This document shows positions 54,704-63,533 of a stretch of DNA of 64,000 bases, piece after piece. A program made the translations under genes and the position numbers. This DNA is from an uncultured Pseudomonadota bacterium (lineage in GTDB: Bacteria > Pseudomonadota > Gammaproteobacteria > Steroidobacterales > Steroidobacteraceae), in contig CAISEB010000020.1 in assembly GCA_903884235.1 (NCBI GenBank), positions 124,001 to 188,000 of the forward strand. Direction: 5' to 3'. Within the stretch, counting starts at the first letter, position 1. Every line of letters starts with the position of its first letter. The notes beneath the pieces are model-generated. The model searched no databases and was not told where the DNA came from. It worked only from the letters and a program-made list of their open reading frames with translations.

Positions 54704-55706
54704 CGTGGCGCAGGGCGCGCGTCCGTCGTCCTTGGCGCAGTACGCACGCCCCATCGAATGCCTGCTTGCGGATGAAGGAGTCACCGAACTCTGCCTGCAG
54801 AAGGCAGGCGAGCTCTTCATCGAACGAGGTGGAACCTGGGAGAAGCTCGAGGCGCCGTGGGCGACGGTGGGCTGGGCACGTCATTTCGCGCGTCTCGTCG
54901 CGACGGCCAGCGAGCAGCGCGTGACGGCGGAGGAACCCCTGCTCTCCGCCGCGCTGCCGACGGGAGAGCGCGTGCAGATCGTCCTGCCGCCCGCCGCAGG
55001 TCCCGATGGCGTAGTGATCTCGATTCGACGGCCCTCCACCGTGACGTGGTCTTTGGCCGACCTGGTGGCGCAGGGTGCGTTCCGGCCGCCCTCTGCGATC
55101 CGGCTGTCGGGGGACCCTGTGTCCGTCGATCTGGGCGCTGCGTACCGCGACGGGCGACCCGAGGTGTTCCTCGCGGCGGCCGTTCGCGCACGCTGCAACA
55201 TCCTCGTCGCCGGCGCGACGGGTTCCGGCAAGACGACGCTCACGAAGGCGCTGATCCGCGAGATTCCCCGTGACGAGAGGCTGATCAGCATCGAGGATGC
55301 CCCGGAACTCGACCTCACGACGCATGCAAACGCGGTCCGTCTGTTCTACTCGAAGGCCGACCAGGGACGTGCACGCGTGGCGCCGAAGCAGCTGCTCGAG
55401 GCTTCGCTGAGACTGCGCCCTGACCGAATCCTCCTTGCCGAGCTCCGCGGCGAGGAGGCCTACTACTACCTGCGCAATGTCAGCTCGGGCCACCCGGGGT
55501 CAATCACCAGCATCCATGCCGGCACGACGCAGCTCGCTTTCGAGCAGCTCGCCCTGCTCGTCCGGGAGAGCGAGGCCGGTCGCGACCTGCCGCTCGCCGA
55601 AATCCATCGAGTTGCACACGCCGTGATCGACGTCGTGGTCTGCTGCGATCGTCGCGCAGGACACAGGCACGTACGGGACCTGTGGTGGCGCGACGCTCCT
55701 GGGTGA
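54690..55706 (+). CDS. virB11: VirB11 secretion ATPase
   Basis: 338 residues. The C-terminal RecA-like ATPase has Walker A AGATGSGKTT (about residue 174), ISIEDAPELDL, DRILLAELRGEEAYYYL and the His-containing HPGSITSIHAGTT. A hexamer on the cytoplasmic side drives pilus assembly and transfer. ATG 54690 overlaps virB10 by 14 nt. It is the last recognisable gene of the plasmid-like region. Confidence 0.94.
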   Translation: MIPDSVAQGARPSSLAQYARPIECLLADEGVTELCLQKAGELFIERGGTWEKLEAPWATVGWARHFARLVATASEQRVTAEEPLLSAALPTGERVQIVLPPAAGPDGVVISIRRPSTVTWSLADLVAQGAFRPPSAIRLSGDPVSVDLGAAYRDGRPEVFLAAAVRARCNILVAGATGSGKTTLTKALIREIPRDERLISIEDAPELDLTTHANAVRLFYSKADQGRARVAPKQLLEASLRLRPDRILLAELRGEEAYYYLRNVSSGHPGSITSIHAGTTQLAFEQLALLVRESEAGRDLPLAEIHRVAHAVIDVVVCCDRRAGHRHVRDLWWRDAPG

Positions 55707-55770
55707 CACGCCGTGCGAAACCGATAGCTCCGGGATGGCGCCCCGGTGCGGTGTTGCGTATCGTTCATAA

Positions 55771-56655
55771 ATGACGCTCGACAGCCATCGACGTCGTTCC
55801 CCCGACGTGCTTGTGCTCGCGTGCCTAGGCGCGACCTGGATCATCTGGGGATCGACGTATCTCGCGATCAAGTTCGCGCTCGGAGGCTTTCCGACGTTCT
55901 ACATGATGGGGACGAGGTTCCTGGTGGCAGGTTCAATGCTGCTCGCATACCAGCGCCTGCGCGGTGCCTCCATGCCGACTGCCCGCCAATGGTTCAACGC
56001 AGCCGTGATTGGTGCCTTGATGCTGGGCTTCGGCATGGGCTGCACGGCCCACGCGGAAGAGACCGTCGATTCCGGTCTCGTGGTTGCGTTCATCGCCGTG
56101 ACGCCACTGCTCACGGTCCTCGCCCGGCTTCCCTTTGGCATCCGGCCGGGCCGAGGCGAGGTGATCGGCATCCTGGTTGGACTGTGCGGCGTCATGCTGC
56201 TGACGCAGGGCGATGGCTTCCAGGCGTCCCCGTCCAGCCTTGTCGTGATGGCGCTTGCCTGCTCCGGGTGGACGCTCGGGAGCGTGCTGAGCCAGCAGGT
56301 ACTGCCGCTTGCGTCAGGCGCGACAGGCTTCGCAAGCCAGATGCTTTGCGGTGGTGCCGTCTTGATCGGCGTTTCGGCAGCCCGTGGCGAGCAGGCGGTG
56401 CTGACGGCGACCCCGCTCGCCTGGGCGTCGTGGGTCTACCTCGTCGTGTTCGGATCACTGATCGCCTTCAATGCCTACATGTACCTGCTCGGCCGGGTAT
56501 CAAGCGGACTCGCGACGAGCTATACGTACGTGAACCCGGTGATCGCGATGCTGCTCGGCATCGCCCTCGCCGGCGAGCACATCAGCGCCTGGGAATGGGC
56601 GTCAGCCGGCGTGATTCTCGCCGGCGTGGTGATCCTCGTCGCCAGTCGACGCTGA
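55771..56655 (+). CDS. EamA/DMT-family transporter (YedA-like)
   Basis: 294 residues with about ten membrane helices in two EamA repeats; WIIWGSTYLAIKFALGG opens the first and TSYTYVNPVIAMLLG lies in the last. These export amino acids or metabolites. Its last 54 nt overlap the histidine-kinase gene on the other strand. First chromosomal gene right of virB11, 64 nt away. Confidence 0.9.
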   Translation: MTLDSHRRRSPDVLVLACLGATWIIWGSTYLAIKFALGGFPTFYMMGTRFLVAGSMLLAYQRLRGASMPTARQWFNAAVIGALMLGFGMGCTAHAEETVDSGLVVAFIAVTPLLTVLARLPFGIRPGRGEVIGILVGLCGVMLLTQGDGFQASPSSLVVMALACSGWTLGSVLSQQVLPLASGATGFASQMLCGGAVLIGVSAARGEQAVLTATPLAWASWVYLVVFGSLIAFNAYMYLLGRVSSGLATSYTYVNPVIAMLLGIALAGEHISAWEWASAGVILAGVVILVASRR

Positions 56656-59049
56656 ATCGGACGTCACCGACGCGACCGGTACAGAAACGAGCACCTGCAC
56701 GCCGCCATCCGGACCTGGGCCGAGCTCGAGGCTCCCACCTAGCAGCCGCGCCCGATACCGCATCATGTCGACACCGAGGCCCGCGCCTTCGGCGCCCCAC
56801 CCCGGCAGGCCTGCGCCGTTGTCGCTGATCGAGAGGTTCAGCGCACCATCGTCGATCCACAATTCGATGGCCACGCTGCTGCAGCCACTGTGGCGCGCGG
56901 CATTCGTCAGCGCCTCGTAGGCGATGCGGTAGAGGTGATCCGACGCCACGTCGGAGACCGTGATGTCGGCCGGAGACGAATGCGCGCTGATGTGGAGCCG
57001 GAGTCGCCGCGAGGCGTCCGTCGCGAGCCTGTTCAGTGCGTTGCCGAGCGAACCGCCCTCGATCTGCACTGGCGAGAGTCCGCGCGCAAGCTCGCGCGTC
57101 ATGTCGATGCAGCGCGCGACGACGTCGCGGATCTCCGCGACCAGGGTCTCCAGGTCCGCGCTGCGTCGCTCGATCGCAGTCGAGAGACTGGCGAGCAGCA
57201 GCGAGATCCCAGTCAGCTCCTGGCCAAGGCCCTCGTGAAGGTCGCTGCTCAGGCGCTGGCGCTCGCGAGTCGCGATATCGATGACTTCGCTCTCGAGCCT
57301 GCGGAATTCAGTGACGTCGCTCGCACGCAGCGTGATACCGATGAGCTTGCCTGCTTCGATCACGGGAGCTGCGCGCAGCTCGAAGTGATTGAGCGCGCCG
57401 CGTTCATCCTGGACCGATACCGAGAACGATGCGGCCTCGCGGCTATCGACGATGCGATCGACTGCCTCGTCGATCGCCGCGAACGCGTCGCTGGGCACTG
57501 CGCCCTCGAGTGGCGTACCCGGAGCCGGCGCAGGCCCGGGACCGAGTAGGCGTCTGTTCGAGAAGCCGACGATCCGGTCCTTGTTCAGCAGCATCATCGC
57601 ATCGGGCGCATTGCTCGCCATCGTGCGCATGATTGCTTCCTGGCGCGATCCTGCACGCTCGTGGCGCCGGGTGACCTCGAGCAGGTAGGCGAACAGGATG
57701 CTCAGCAGCACGGCCGCGACAGCGAGGACGATCCACAGCTGCTGGGTCGCATTGCGATGGGCGAGTTCTTCCTGCTGGCGGGCGTTCCGCTCCTCGAGTA
57801 CGTGGTTCGACGTCAGGAGTCTCTCGGACGCCGCCGTCGCACTCAGCACCGCGACCGTGAGCGCCTGCTGCTCCACGTTCGCCTTGCTCTCGACGTCGAA
57901 CGACTCGCGCAGGTCGCGGTAGGCTTCCTTGTGGCGGCCCAACGCCTGATAGGCCTGGGCGCGATCGCGCAGCGCCTGCGCCTTCACGCGCATGAGCTTG
58001 CCTGCACCGCTTTGCGACAGTACGGAATCGAGCTTGGCGATGGCGGCCTCGGGTCGGCTGCGCGCGAGATCGATCCTGGCGCGGTAGCTCACCAGCAGCG
58101 AGAGGAACTCGTGTGCACCCGATGCCTGGAAATCAGCGTCGCTGCGATTGCAGGCCCGCTCGGCCGCTGCGAGGTTGCCCTCGTTGATCAGCGCGAGGCA
58201 CAGCGGAACACCGACGATGACTGCCCCGAACCTATCCCCGATCCGCAGCGCGCTCGCGCGCGACAGCTCGAAGGCGGCGCGGGCATCGTCGTAGCGACGC
58301 AGGTCGGCGAGGATCTGGCCGCGGACGTAGCTCGAGGTCGATAGCAGCGGCGTGCGCGCATCCGCCCGCGCGAACGCGACGACCTCGTCGATCATCTTCT
58401 CCGCCTGGACCAGCAGGCCGCTGCGTCGGTAGATGGTGGCGAGGACGTACGCGGCCGTGACGCGTGCGTCCATCCACTGGCCCGCCTCGGCGATCCGGTG
58501 GGCCTCGAATGCGTCGCTGGCCGCGAGGGCGATGTTGCCAAGCTCCGACTGTGCCTGGCCGCGGATACTGAGTGCGCAGCTGTGCTCCAGCGTGTCGACC
58601 TTCGTGCTCGCCACGAGGCCATTCATCGAGCGGACGGCCTCCTCGAACGCCTCTGCGTATTCTGAGGTGTCGGCGACGTTGACCCGCACCCGGACGCGTA
58701 CCCGGTCCGCGTCCGGGGACGATGGCAGCGTGTCGAGCAGCGCCTCGGCCTTCGCCGCTGCGTCGCGCGTAGCCTCGACACGGCTCTGGTGATAACGCGC
58801 GACGGACACGACGGCGTAGAGCTGCGCCGCCATGAGTGCATCGGGGTGCGGACCCAGTGCCTCGAGCCTGACCAGTGCATCCTGTGCCGCCGCCTCGGGA
58901 TCCTGGTCGGCCTTGTGATCGAGCGCCGCGAGCGAAGCCGACGGTAGGGGCAGGCAGGACGCCTCGACCGCGGTGGGGGCGACGAACAGGAGATAGGCCG
59001 CCGCAAGGCATAACAGGCGCGGAACCGAAAGTGCTGCAGGAGCGGACAT
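56602..59049 (-). CDS. Sensor histidine kinase with TPR-rich input region (NarL-type)
   Basis: 815 residues. Signal peptide near the N-terminus (LLCLAAAYLLFVAPTAVEA), a TPR-like helical region of about 400 residues in the periplasm, one membrane helix (about 495-515: LWIVLAVAAVLLSILFAYLL), a PAS-like domain, then the HisKA_3 dimer domain with phospho-His in LSSDLHEGLGQEL and the ATPase motifs NAARHSG and DNGAGLPG. No response regulator gene is adjacent. ATG 59049 (MSAPAALS) is preferred. Its 3' end overlaps EamA by 54 nt. Confidence 0.88.
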   Translation of the reverse strand: MSAPAALSVPRLLCLAAAYLLFVAPTAVEASCLPLPSASLAALDHKADQDPEAAAQDALVRLEALGPHPDALMAAQLYAVVSVARYHQSRVEATRDAAAKAEALLDTLPSSPDADRVRVRVRVNVADTSEYAEAFEEAVRSMNGLVASTKVDTLEHSCALSIRGQAQSELGNIALAASDAFEAHRIAEAGQWMDARVTAAYVLATIYRRSGLLVQAEKMIDEVVAFARADARTPLLSTSSYVRGQILADLRRYDDARAAFELSRASALRIGDRFGAVIVGVPLCLALINEGNLAAAERACNRSDADFQASGAHEFLSLLVSYRARIDLARSRPEAAIAKLDSVLSQSGAGKLMRVKAQALRDRAQAYQALGRHKEAYRDLRESFDVESKANVEQQALTVAVLSATAASERLLTSNHVLEERNARQQEELAHRNATQQLWIVLAVAAVLLSILFAYLLEVTRRHERAGSRQEAIMRTMASNAPDAMMLLNKDRIVGFSNRRLLGPGPAPAPGTPLEGAVPSDAFAAIDEAVDRIVDSREAASFSVSVQDERGALNHFELRAAPVIEAGKLIGITLRASDVTEFRRLESEVIDIATRERQRLSSDLHEGLGQELTGISLLLASLSTAIERRSADLETLVAEIRDVVARCIDMTRELARGLSPVQIEGGSLGNALNRLATDASRRLRLHISAHSSPADITVSDVASDHLYRIAYEALTNAARHSGCSSVAIELWIDDGALNLSISDNGAGLPGWGAEGAGLGVDMMRYRARLLGGSLELGPGPDGGVQVLVSVPVASVTSDSASTGDEDHHAGENHAG

Positions 59050-59215
59050 GCGTGCGTCGGGGGTCGTTGGAGTTGAAAGAATGGGATGTGTACAGCACTC
59101 TTCCGGCCGGGTCCATGGGGACGACGGTGCGGGCGGGACCGGGATTCCGCCCTGACGTGTCGGACCAGGTCCTTCAGCCGCGATCCGCGGAGCGCGCTTC
59201 AAAGAGGGCGGGAAC

Positions 59216-59806
59216 ATGGCGTTCGTGATGCACCGGAATGCTGACTACCGGCGAATGCGCTGGAAGAACGGGCTCGGCGAGACCGCGGAGGTCGCCATCG
59301 CGCCCGATGGGGCCGCGCTCGACGCCTTCGACTGGCGGATCAGCATGGCGCGCGTCGAAGCCGACGGCCCGTTCTCCCCGTTTGCGTGCATCGACAGGAC
59401 GCTGTCCATCCTCGCGGGGGAGGGGCTACGCCTCGCGGCAGCAGGGCGGCAGCCGGTGGTGCTCGGGCCCGCGTCCGCGCCGTACTCGTTCGCCGGGGAC
59501 GTCGCCTGCGCAGCGACGCTCGAACGTGGCGCGGTGACCGACCTGAATGTCATGACGCGCCGCGGGCATTACTGGCACCGCGTGAGCCGCCTCGCGTGCG
59601 GATCGTACGTCGCGGCCGGCGATCTGGACCAGGCCTACCTCGTCGCGTCCGGGCTGGGCCCGGTCGGGGTCCGCATCGATGGCGCGGACGTGCAGCTGTC
59701 CATGCTCGATTCGGTCAGGCTCGGGAAGGGGCCGTGGGTCGTCGGCGTGCCCGACGTGGCGCCCGGTGCGTTGCTGCTGGTCGAGATCGGCCGGGTCACG
59801 CGCTGA
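59216..59806 (+). CDS. HutD/Ves family protein
   Basis: 196 residues of the HutD/Ves cupin fold: YRRMRWKNGLGETAEVAI and FDWRISMARVEADGPFS are the conserved N-terminal blocks. Relatives are linked to histidine use (HutD) and cold-shock regulated Ves; the biochemical role is poorly known. No hut genes are adjacent. Confidence 0.85.
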   Translation: MAFVMHRNADYRRMRWKNGLGETAEVAIAPDGAALDAFDWRISMARVEADGPFSPFACIDRTLSILAGEGLRLAAAGRQPVVLGPASAPYSFAGDVACAATLERGAVTDLNVMTRRGHYWHRVSRLACGSYVAAGDLDQAYLVASGLGPVGVRIDGADVQLSMLDSVRLGKGPWVVGVPDVAPGALLLVEIGRVTR

Positions 59807-59821
59807 GCGCGGCGGACGCGA

Positions 59822-60427
59822 CTACGGGACCAGTCGCCCGAGCACGGGCACGAGGGCTTCGGCCGTCGTGAACTGCACTGCCTGGAAGCCGGCATCGCGT
59901 GCTGCGGAGACGTTGGCAGGCATGTCGTCGATGAACAGCGATTCGGCGGGAACCAGCGCGTGCGTCGTGGCGAGGTGCGCGAAGATCGCCGGTTCCGGCT
60001 TGATCAGGCCGACGCAGCCGGAGACGACGATGCCGTCGAACAGCGCGAAGAAGTCGTTCCGCTCGCGCAGCCATTGGAAGATGTCTGCGGACATGTTCGA
60101 CAGTCCGTACAGGGGGACGGCGCGGGCAGCGAGGCTGCGCAGCAGGGCGATCGAGTCCGGCTTCGGCTGGAGTTCCTCGCGGATCGCGCCGAACAGGTGC
60201 TGGATGCGCGCCTCGGCGAATCCCGAACGCGCCGCGAAGCGGGCGACGGCATCCGCCTCGAGCAGTGTCCCGCGATCGAATTCAAGCCAGTCCGGGTGCC
60301 CGAAGATGTCGTGGCGGGCGATCGAGCGCTCCCGCTCGTCGGGGAACTGCGCGGCCAGCAGCGCTTCGGGCCGCCACTGGACGAGCACGCCACCGAAGTC
60401 GAAGACGACATTCCGGACCGCGATCAA
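59822..60427 (-). CDS. HAD-family hydrolase
   Basis: 201 residues. Motif I is VVFDFGGVLVQW (nucleophile Asp), motif II GLSNMS, motif III lysine in GLIKPEP and motif IV FIDDMPANV. It resembles YihX-like sugar phosphatases. The only reasonable start is TTG 60427, whose TTGA overlaps the stop of the LOG-family gene, so it is translationally coupled. Confidence 0.86.
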   Translation of the reverse strand: MIAVRNVVFDFGGVLVQWRPEALLAAQFPDERERSIARHDIFGHPDWLEFDRGTLLEADAVARFAARSGFAEARIQHLFGAIREELQPKPDSIALLRSLAARAVPLYGLSNMSADIFQWLRERNDFFALFDGIVVSGCVGLIKPEPAIFAHLATTHALVPAESLFIDDMPANVSAARDAGFQAVQFTTAEALVPVLGRLVP

Positions 60428-61431
60428 GGCGTGACGCCCGTGCCCGGGAACCCAGTCGTCCCGGAACGCGCGTGCCAGTCGCGAATGTGGCGCCACGCGT
60501 CGGCGGCCGATTCCGCGAAATACACGAGGTTCCGGTCGCCCGGCGACAGCATGCCTTCCGCGATCAGGAAGTCGACATCGATCGCCCGGTCCCAGAACCG
60601 TCGACCCACGAGGACCACCGGGACGGGCGCCATCTTGCCGGTCTGGATCAGCGTCAGCGTCTCGAACAGCTCGTCGAGCGTGCCGAAGCCGCCCGGGAAC
60701 GCGACCAGTGCGCGTGCGCGACGCAGGAAATGGAGCTTGCGCATTGCGAAGTAGTGGAACGACACGCACAGTTCCGGCGACACATACGGATTCGGCGACT
60801 GCTCCCGGGGCAGGGTGACGTTCAGGCCGACCGACTGCGCGCCGACATCGTATGCGCCGCGGTTCGCGGCCTCCATGATTCCCGGACCGCCTCCGGTCAT
60901 GATGACGACGCGGTGCTGGCCCGAGCGCGGTTGCGATGCGCCGACGAGGCGGCCGAATTCGCGCGCTGCTTCGTAGTGCTCGGCGTGGGCCGCGAGTCGC
61001 TCCGCGATGCGTGCGGCAGCAGCGAGCGCCGCGTCGCCGGGACTTGCACGCAGCGCCTCACGTGCCGCCTCGAGCTCGCGCCGGGCGATCTCAGGTTCAC
61101 GGATGCGGGCGCTGCCGAAGACGACGATCGCGTGAGCGAGGCCCTGCTGGGTGAGCAGCAGTTCCGTCTTTTCGTAATCCAGCGCGAGGCGCACGCCGCG
61201 CAGCGTGTCCGTTGCCAGCAGGCCGAGGTCGCGGTCCGCAGGCTGGTACGTGTCGCTGGCGAGGATCGCGGCGACGCGGGCGGCATTGGCGACGGGATCG
61301 TCGTCGGGCGGGAGCGGACGTTCGTCCACGGCGGCAGCCTCTGGTGTGCGTCCGGTGCGGTCCGGGTTCCAGACGATTCTAGCGGGGCCCGGGCGGGAGT
61401 GGGGCTTGCCTGCGTCGTCGGCAGCGTTCAT
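60424..61431 (-). CDS. LOG-family protein (TIGR00730-like) with long N-terminal extension
   Basis: 335 residues. The C-terminal LOG/Rossmann domain has GGGPGIMEAANRGA (about residue 175) and PGGFGTLDELFE, the motif of cytokinin-activating phosphoribohydrolases/nucleotide 5'-monophosphate nucleosidases. About 130 extra N-terminal residues precede it, an extension found in some proteobacterial members. ATG 61431 (MNAADDAG). Coupled to the HAD phosphatase, suggesting nucleotide-sugar or nucleotide salvage; this pairing is an inference. Confidence 0.83.
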   Translation of the reverse strand: MNAADDAGKPHSRPGPARIVWNPDRTGRTPEAAAVDERPLPPDDDPVANAARVAAILASDTYQPADRDLGLLATDTLRGVRLALDYEKTELLLTQQGLAHAIVVFGSARIREPEIARRELEAAREALRASPGDAALAAAARIAERLAAHAEHYEAAREFGRLVGASQPRSGQHRVVIMTGGGPGIMEAANRGAYDVGAQSVGLNVTLPREQSPNPYVSPELCVSFHYFAMRKLHFLRRARALVAFPGGFGTLDELFETLTLIQTGKMAPVPVVLVGRRFWDRAIDVDFLIAEGMLSPGDRNLVYFAESAADAWRHIRDWHARSGTTGFPGTGVTP

Positions 61432-61470
61432 CGTCGACGCGCCGGACCGCCGTCCGCAGGAGACCACCCG

Positions 61471-63504
61471 ATGAAGTTCCCCCGGATCGGGGTTGCGAGT
61501 CAGCTCGCCGCCTGCCTCGTCGCAACGATGGTTGCCACCGTCCCGGCGTCCGCCGCGCCGGGTCCCCGGACGCTCAAGTACGTCGTACTCGCCAACGGCC
61601 AGCCGATCGGATCCGAGGTCGACGTCGTGGACAAGCACGGTGCGATCGACAGCGACTTCGAGTTCAACGATCGCGGACGCGGCCCCAAGGCCCATTCGCA
61701 CTACGAATTTTCCGCGGACGGGCTGCCGCTCAGGATCAGCGTCACCGGGGTGAACTACCTGAAGGCGCCGGTCGATGAGCACCTGACCTCGGGCTCCGGT
61801 GGCCTGCAGTGGACGAGTGCCAGTGGCAACGGCAAGTCGTCGGTGCGAGGCTTCTACGTCACGAACGACGGCAGCTCGGGCGTCGAACTGCCGGCGCTGG
61901 TGGGTGCGCTGCAGCACCGACCGGCAGGTGCAGCGCTTCCCCTGCTGCCGGCAGGCCAGGCTCGGCTCGAGCAGGTCGCCGAGGCCAACGTCGACAGTCA
62001 TGGGGAGAGGATGCATGTCCGGGCATTCGCGATCACCGGCATCGACCTGACCCCGGTGACCGTCTGGATCGACGATGATGGCGCCTACTTCGGCTCGCCG
62101 GGGCGTTGGTCGGCGACGATGCGGGCCGGGTGGGAGAGCGTCAACGACACGCTCTTCGCGATCCAGCTGAAGGCCGAGGACGCCCGCTACGCGCGATTCG
62201 CGGCAACTCTGGCGCGCCGGCCCTCCCGCTCGCTCGCGATCGAGCACGTCCGGCTGTTCGACTCGCAGAGCGCGTCGCTGCGCGAGGACCAGACCGTGGT
62301 CGTCGAGGGTGCCGTGATCGCCCGGGTGGGCCCTGCCGGCAAGACCGCCGTGCCGGCGGGCGCTGAGCGCGTCGATGGCCGAGGCCGGACGCTGCTGCCC
62401 GGCCTGTTCGACATGCACGTGCACGCAAGCGCGGTCGACGGGATCCTCCACCTTGCGAGTGGAGTCACGTCCGTGCGCGACATGGGCAACGACATCGACG
62501 AACTGCGCCATCTCCAGGAAGGCTGGGATCGTGGCACCACGATCGGCCCGCGCCTGTGGAAGGCGGGCCTCATCGATGGCGGCGGTGAATTCAAGGCACC
62601 GACCGGCATCTATGCGGAGACGGCCGAAGAGGTCGAGGCAGCCGTCGCGCGCTACGCCGACGCCGGCTACGTGCAGATCAAGCTCTACAGCTCCCTGAAG
62701 AAGGATCTGGTGCCGGTCGCGATCGCCGCGGCGCATCGCCGTGGACTCAGGATCAGCGGCCACGTGCCCGAGGGCCTTCTTGCACAGGACTTCGTGCGGC
62801 TGGGCGCGGACGAGCTGCAGCACATGAACTTCGTGCTGCTCAATTTCCTCGCCGGCAAGGTCGGTGATACGCGCACGCCGCAGCGGTTCACGGCGGTCGG
62901 CGAATACGCCTCCGAGATCGACCTCGGCTCGCCCCAGGTGCAGCAGTTCATCGACCTGCTGGTCTCCCGGCATACGACCGTCGATGTCACGCTCGGTGCG
63001 TTCGAGGGCATGCTGACCGCAAGGCCTGGTCAGCCGTCACCCGATTTCGCGCCGATGCTGGGACGCCTGCCGGCCCTGTTGCAGCGGCAGGCCCTCGCCG
63101 GTGGCTTGCCCGTGACGGTGAACAACGACCAGCGCTACCGGGATGCCTACGCGACGATGCTGCGAATGGCGAAGCGGCTGTACGACGCAGGCGTGCCGGT
63201 GCTCGTCGGCACGGACGGCCTCGCGGGCGTGATGCTGCATCGCGAACTCGAGCTCGAGGTCCAGGCCGGCATTCCATCCGCACGGGCGCTGCAGAACGCC
63301 ACGCTCGTCGCCGCGCGCGTGCTCGGGCAGGAGGCGTCACTCGGTTCGATCGCTCCCGGCAAGAAGGCGGACCTGCTGCTCGTCGAAGGCAATCCGGTCG
63401 AGCGGATTTCCGACGTGCGCCGCGGGCGCCTCGTCGTGAAGGACGGCGTGACCTACGATCCGGCGGCCCTCTACGGTGCCCTCGGCATCGCGCCGTCGCC
63501 GTGA
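61471..63504 (+). CDS. Secreted amidohydrolase with uncharacterised N-terminal domain
   Basis: 677 residues. Signal peptide MKFPRIGVASQLAACLVATM... ending near ASA|APG. Residues about 30-235 form a beta-rich domain with no recognised family (HSHYEFSADGLPLRISV inside). The C-terminal amidohydrolase has FDMHVHAS, carboxylated-Lys candidate in VQIKLYSS, GHVPEG, ELQHMNF and VGTDGLA. GGAG precedes ATG 61471. Relatives with this two-part layout occur in Xanthomonas-like bacteria; substrate unknown. Confidence 0.87.
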   Translation: MKFPRIGVASQLAACLVATMVATVPASAAPGPRTLKYVVLANGQPIGSEVDVVDKHGAIDSDFEFNDRGRGPKAHSHYEFSADGLPLRISVTGVNYLKAPVDEHLTSGSGGLQWTSASGNGKSSVRGFYVTNDGSSGVELPALVGALQHRPAGAALPLLPAGQARLEQVAEANVDSHGERMHVRAFAITGIDLTPVTVWIDDDGAYFGSPGRWSATMRAGWESVNDTLFAIQLKAEDARYARFAATLARRPSRSLAIEHVRLFDSQSASLREDQTVVVEGAVIARVGPAGKTAVPAGAERVDGRGRTLLPGLFDMHVHASAVDGILHLASGVTSVRDMGNDIDELRHLQEGWDRGTTIGPRLWKAGLIDGGGEFKAPTGIYAETAEEVEAAVARYADAGYVQIKLYSSLKKDLVPVAIAAAHRRGLRISGHVPEGLLAQDFVRLGADELQHMNFVLLNFLAGKVGDTRTPQRFTAVGEYASEIDLGSPQVQQFIDLLVSRHTTVDVTLGAFEGMLTARPGQPSPDFAPMLGRLPALLQRQALAGGLPVTVNNDQRYRDAYATMLRMAKRLYDAGVPVLVGTDGLAGVMLHRELELEVQAGIPSARALQNATLVAARVLGQEASLGSIAPGKKADLLLVEGNPVERISDVRRGRLVVKDGVTYDPAALYGALGIAPSP

Positions 63505-63533
63505 CGCGGTGAGCCGGCGCCAACGTCGGACGG

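Larger units (their letters stand above)
30407..55706. mobile_element. Plasmid-like conjugative region (replication, partition, mobilisation, T4SS) with efflux cargo
   Basis: About 25 kb carries repA and an iteron origin, parAB, a MobA/MobL relaxase, a coupling protein and virB2-virB11, so it is close to a complete self-transmissible replicon. The flanks (DUF3293, flavin reductase on the left; EamA, histidine kinase on the right) look chromosomal. No integrase, transposase, tRNA or flanking direct repeat was found. The left limit could include the KfrA-MazG pair; both limits are estimates. Possible states: integrated plasmid, ICE that has lost its integrase, or part of a larger replicon. VirB1 transglycosylase is not in the window. 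Confidence 0.7.

Noticed and set aside
55730-55746. Terminator after virB11
   Set aside because: Only a 5-bp stem with no T-run.
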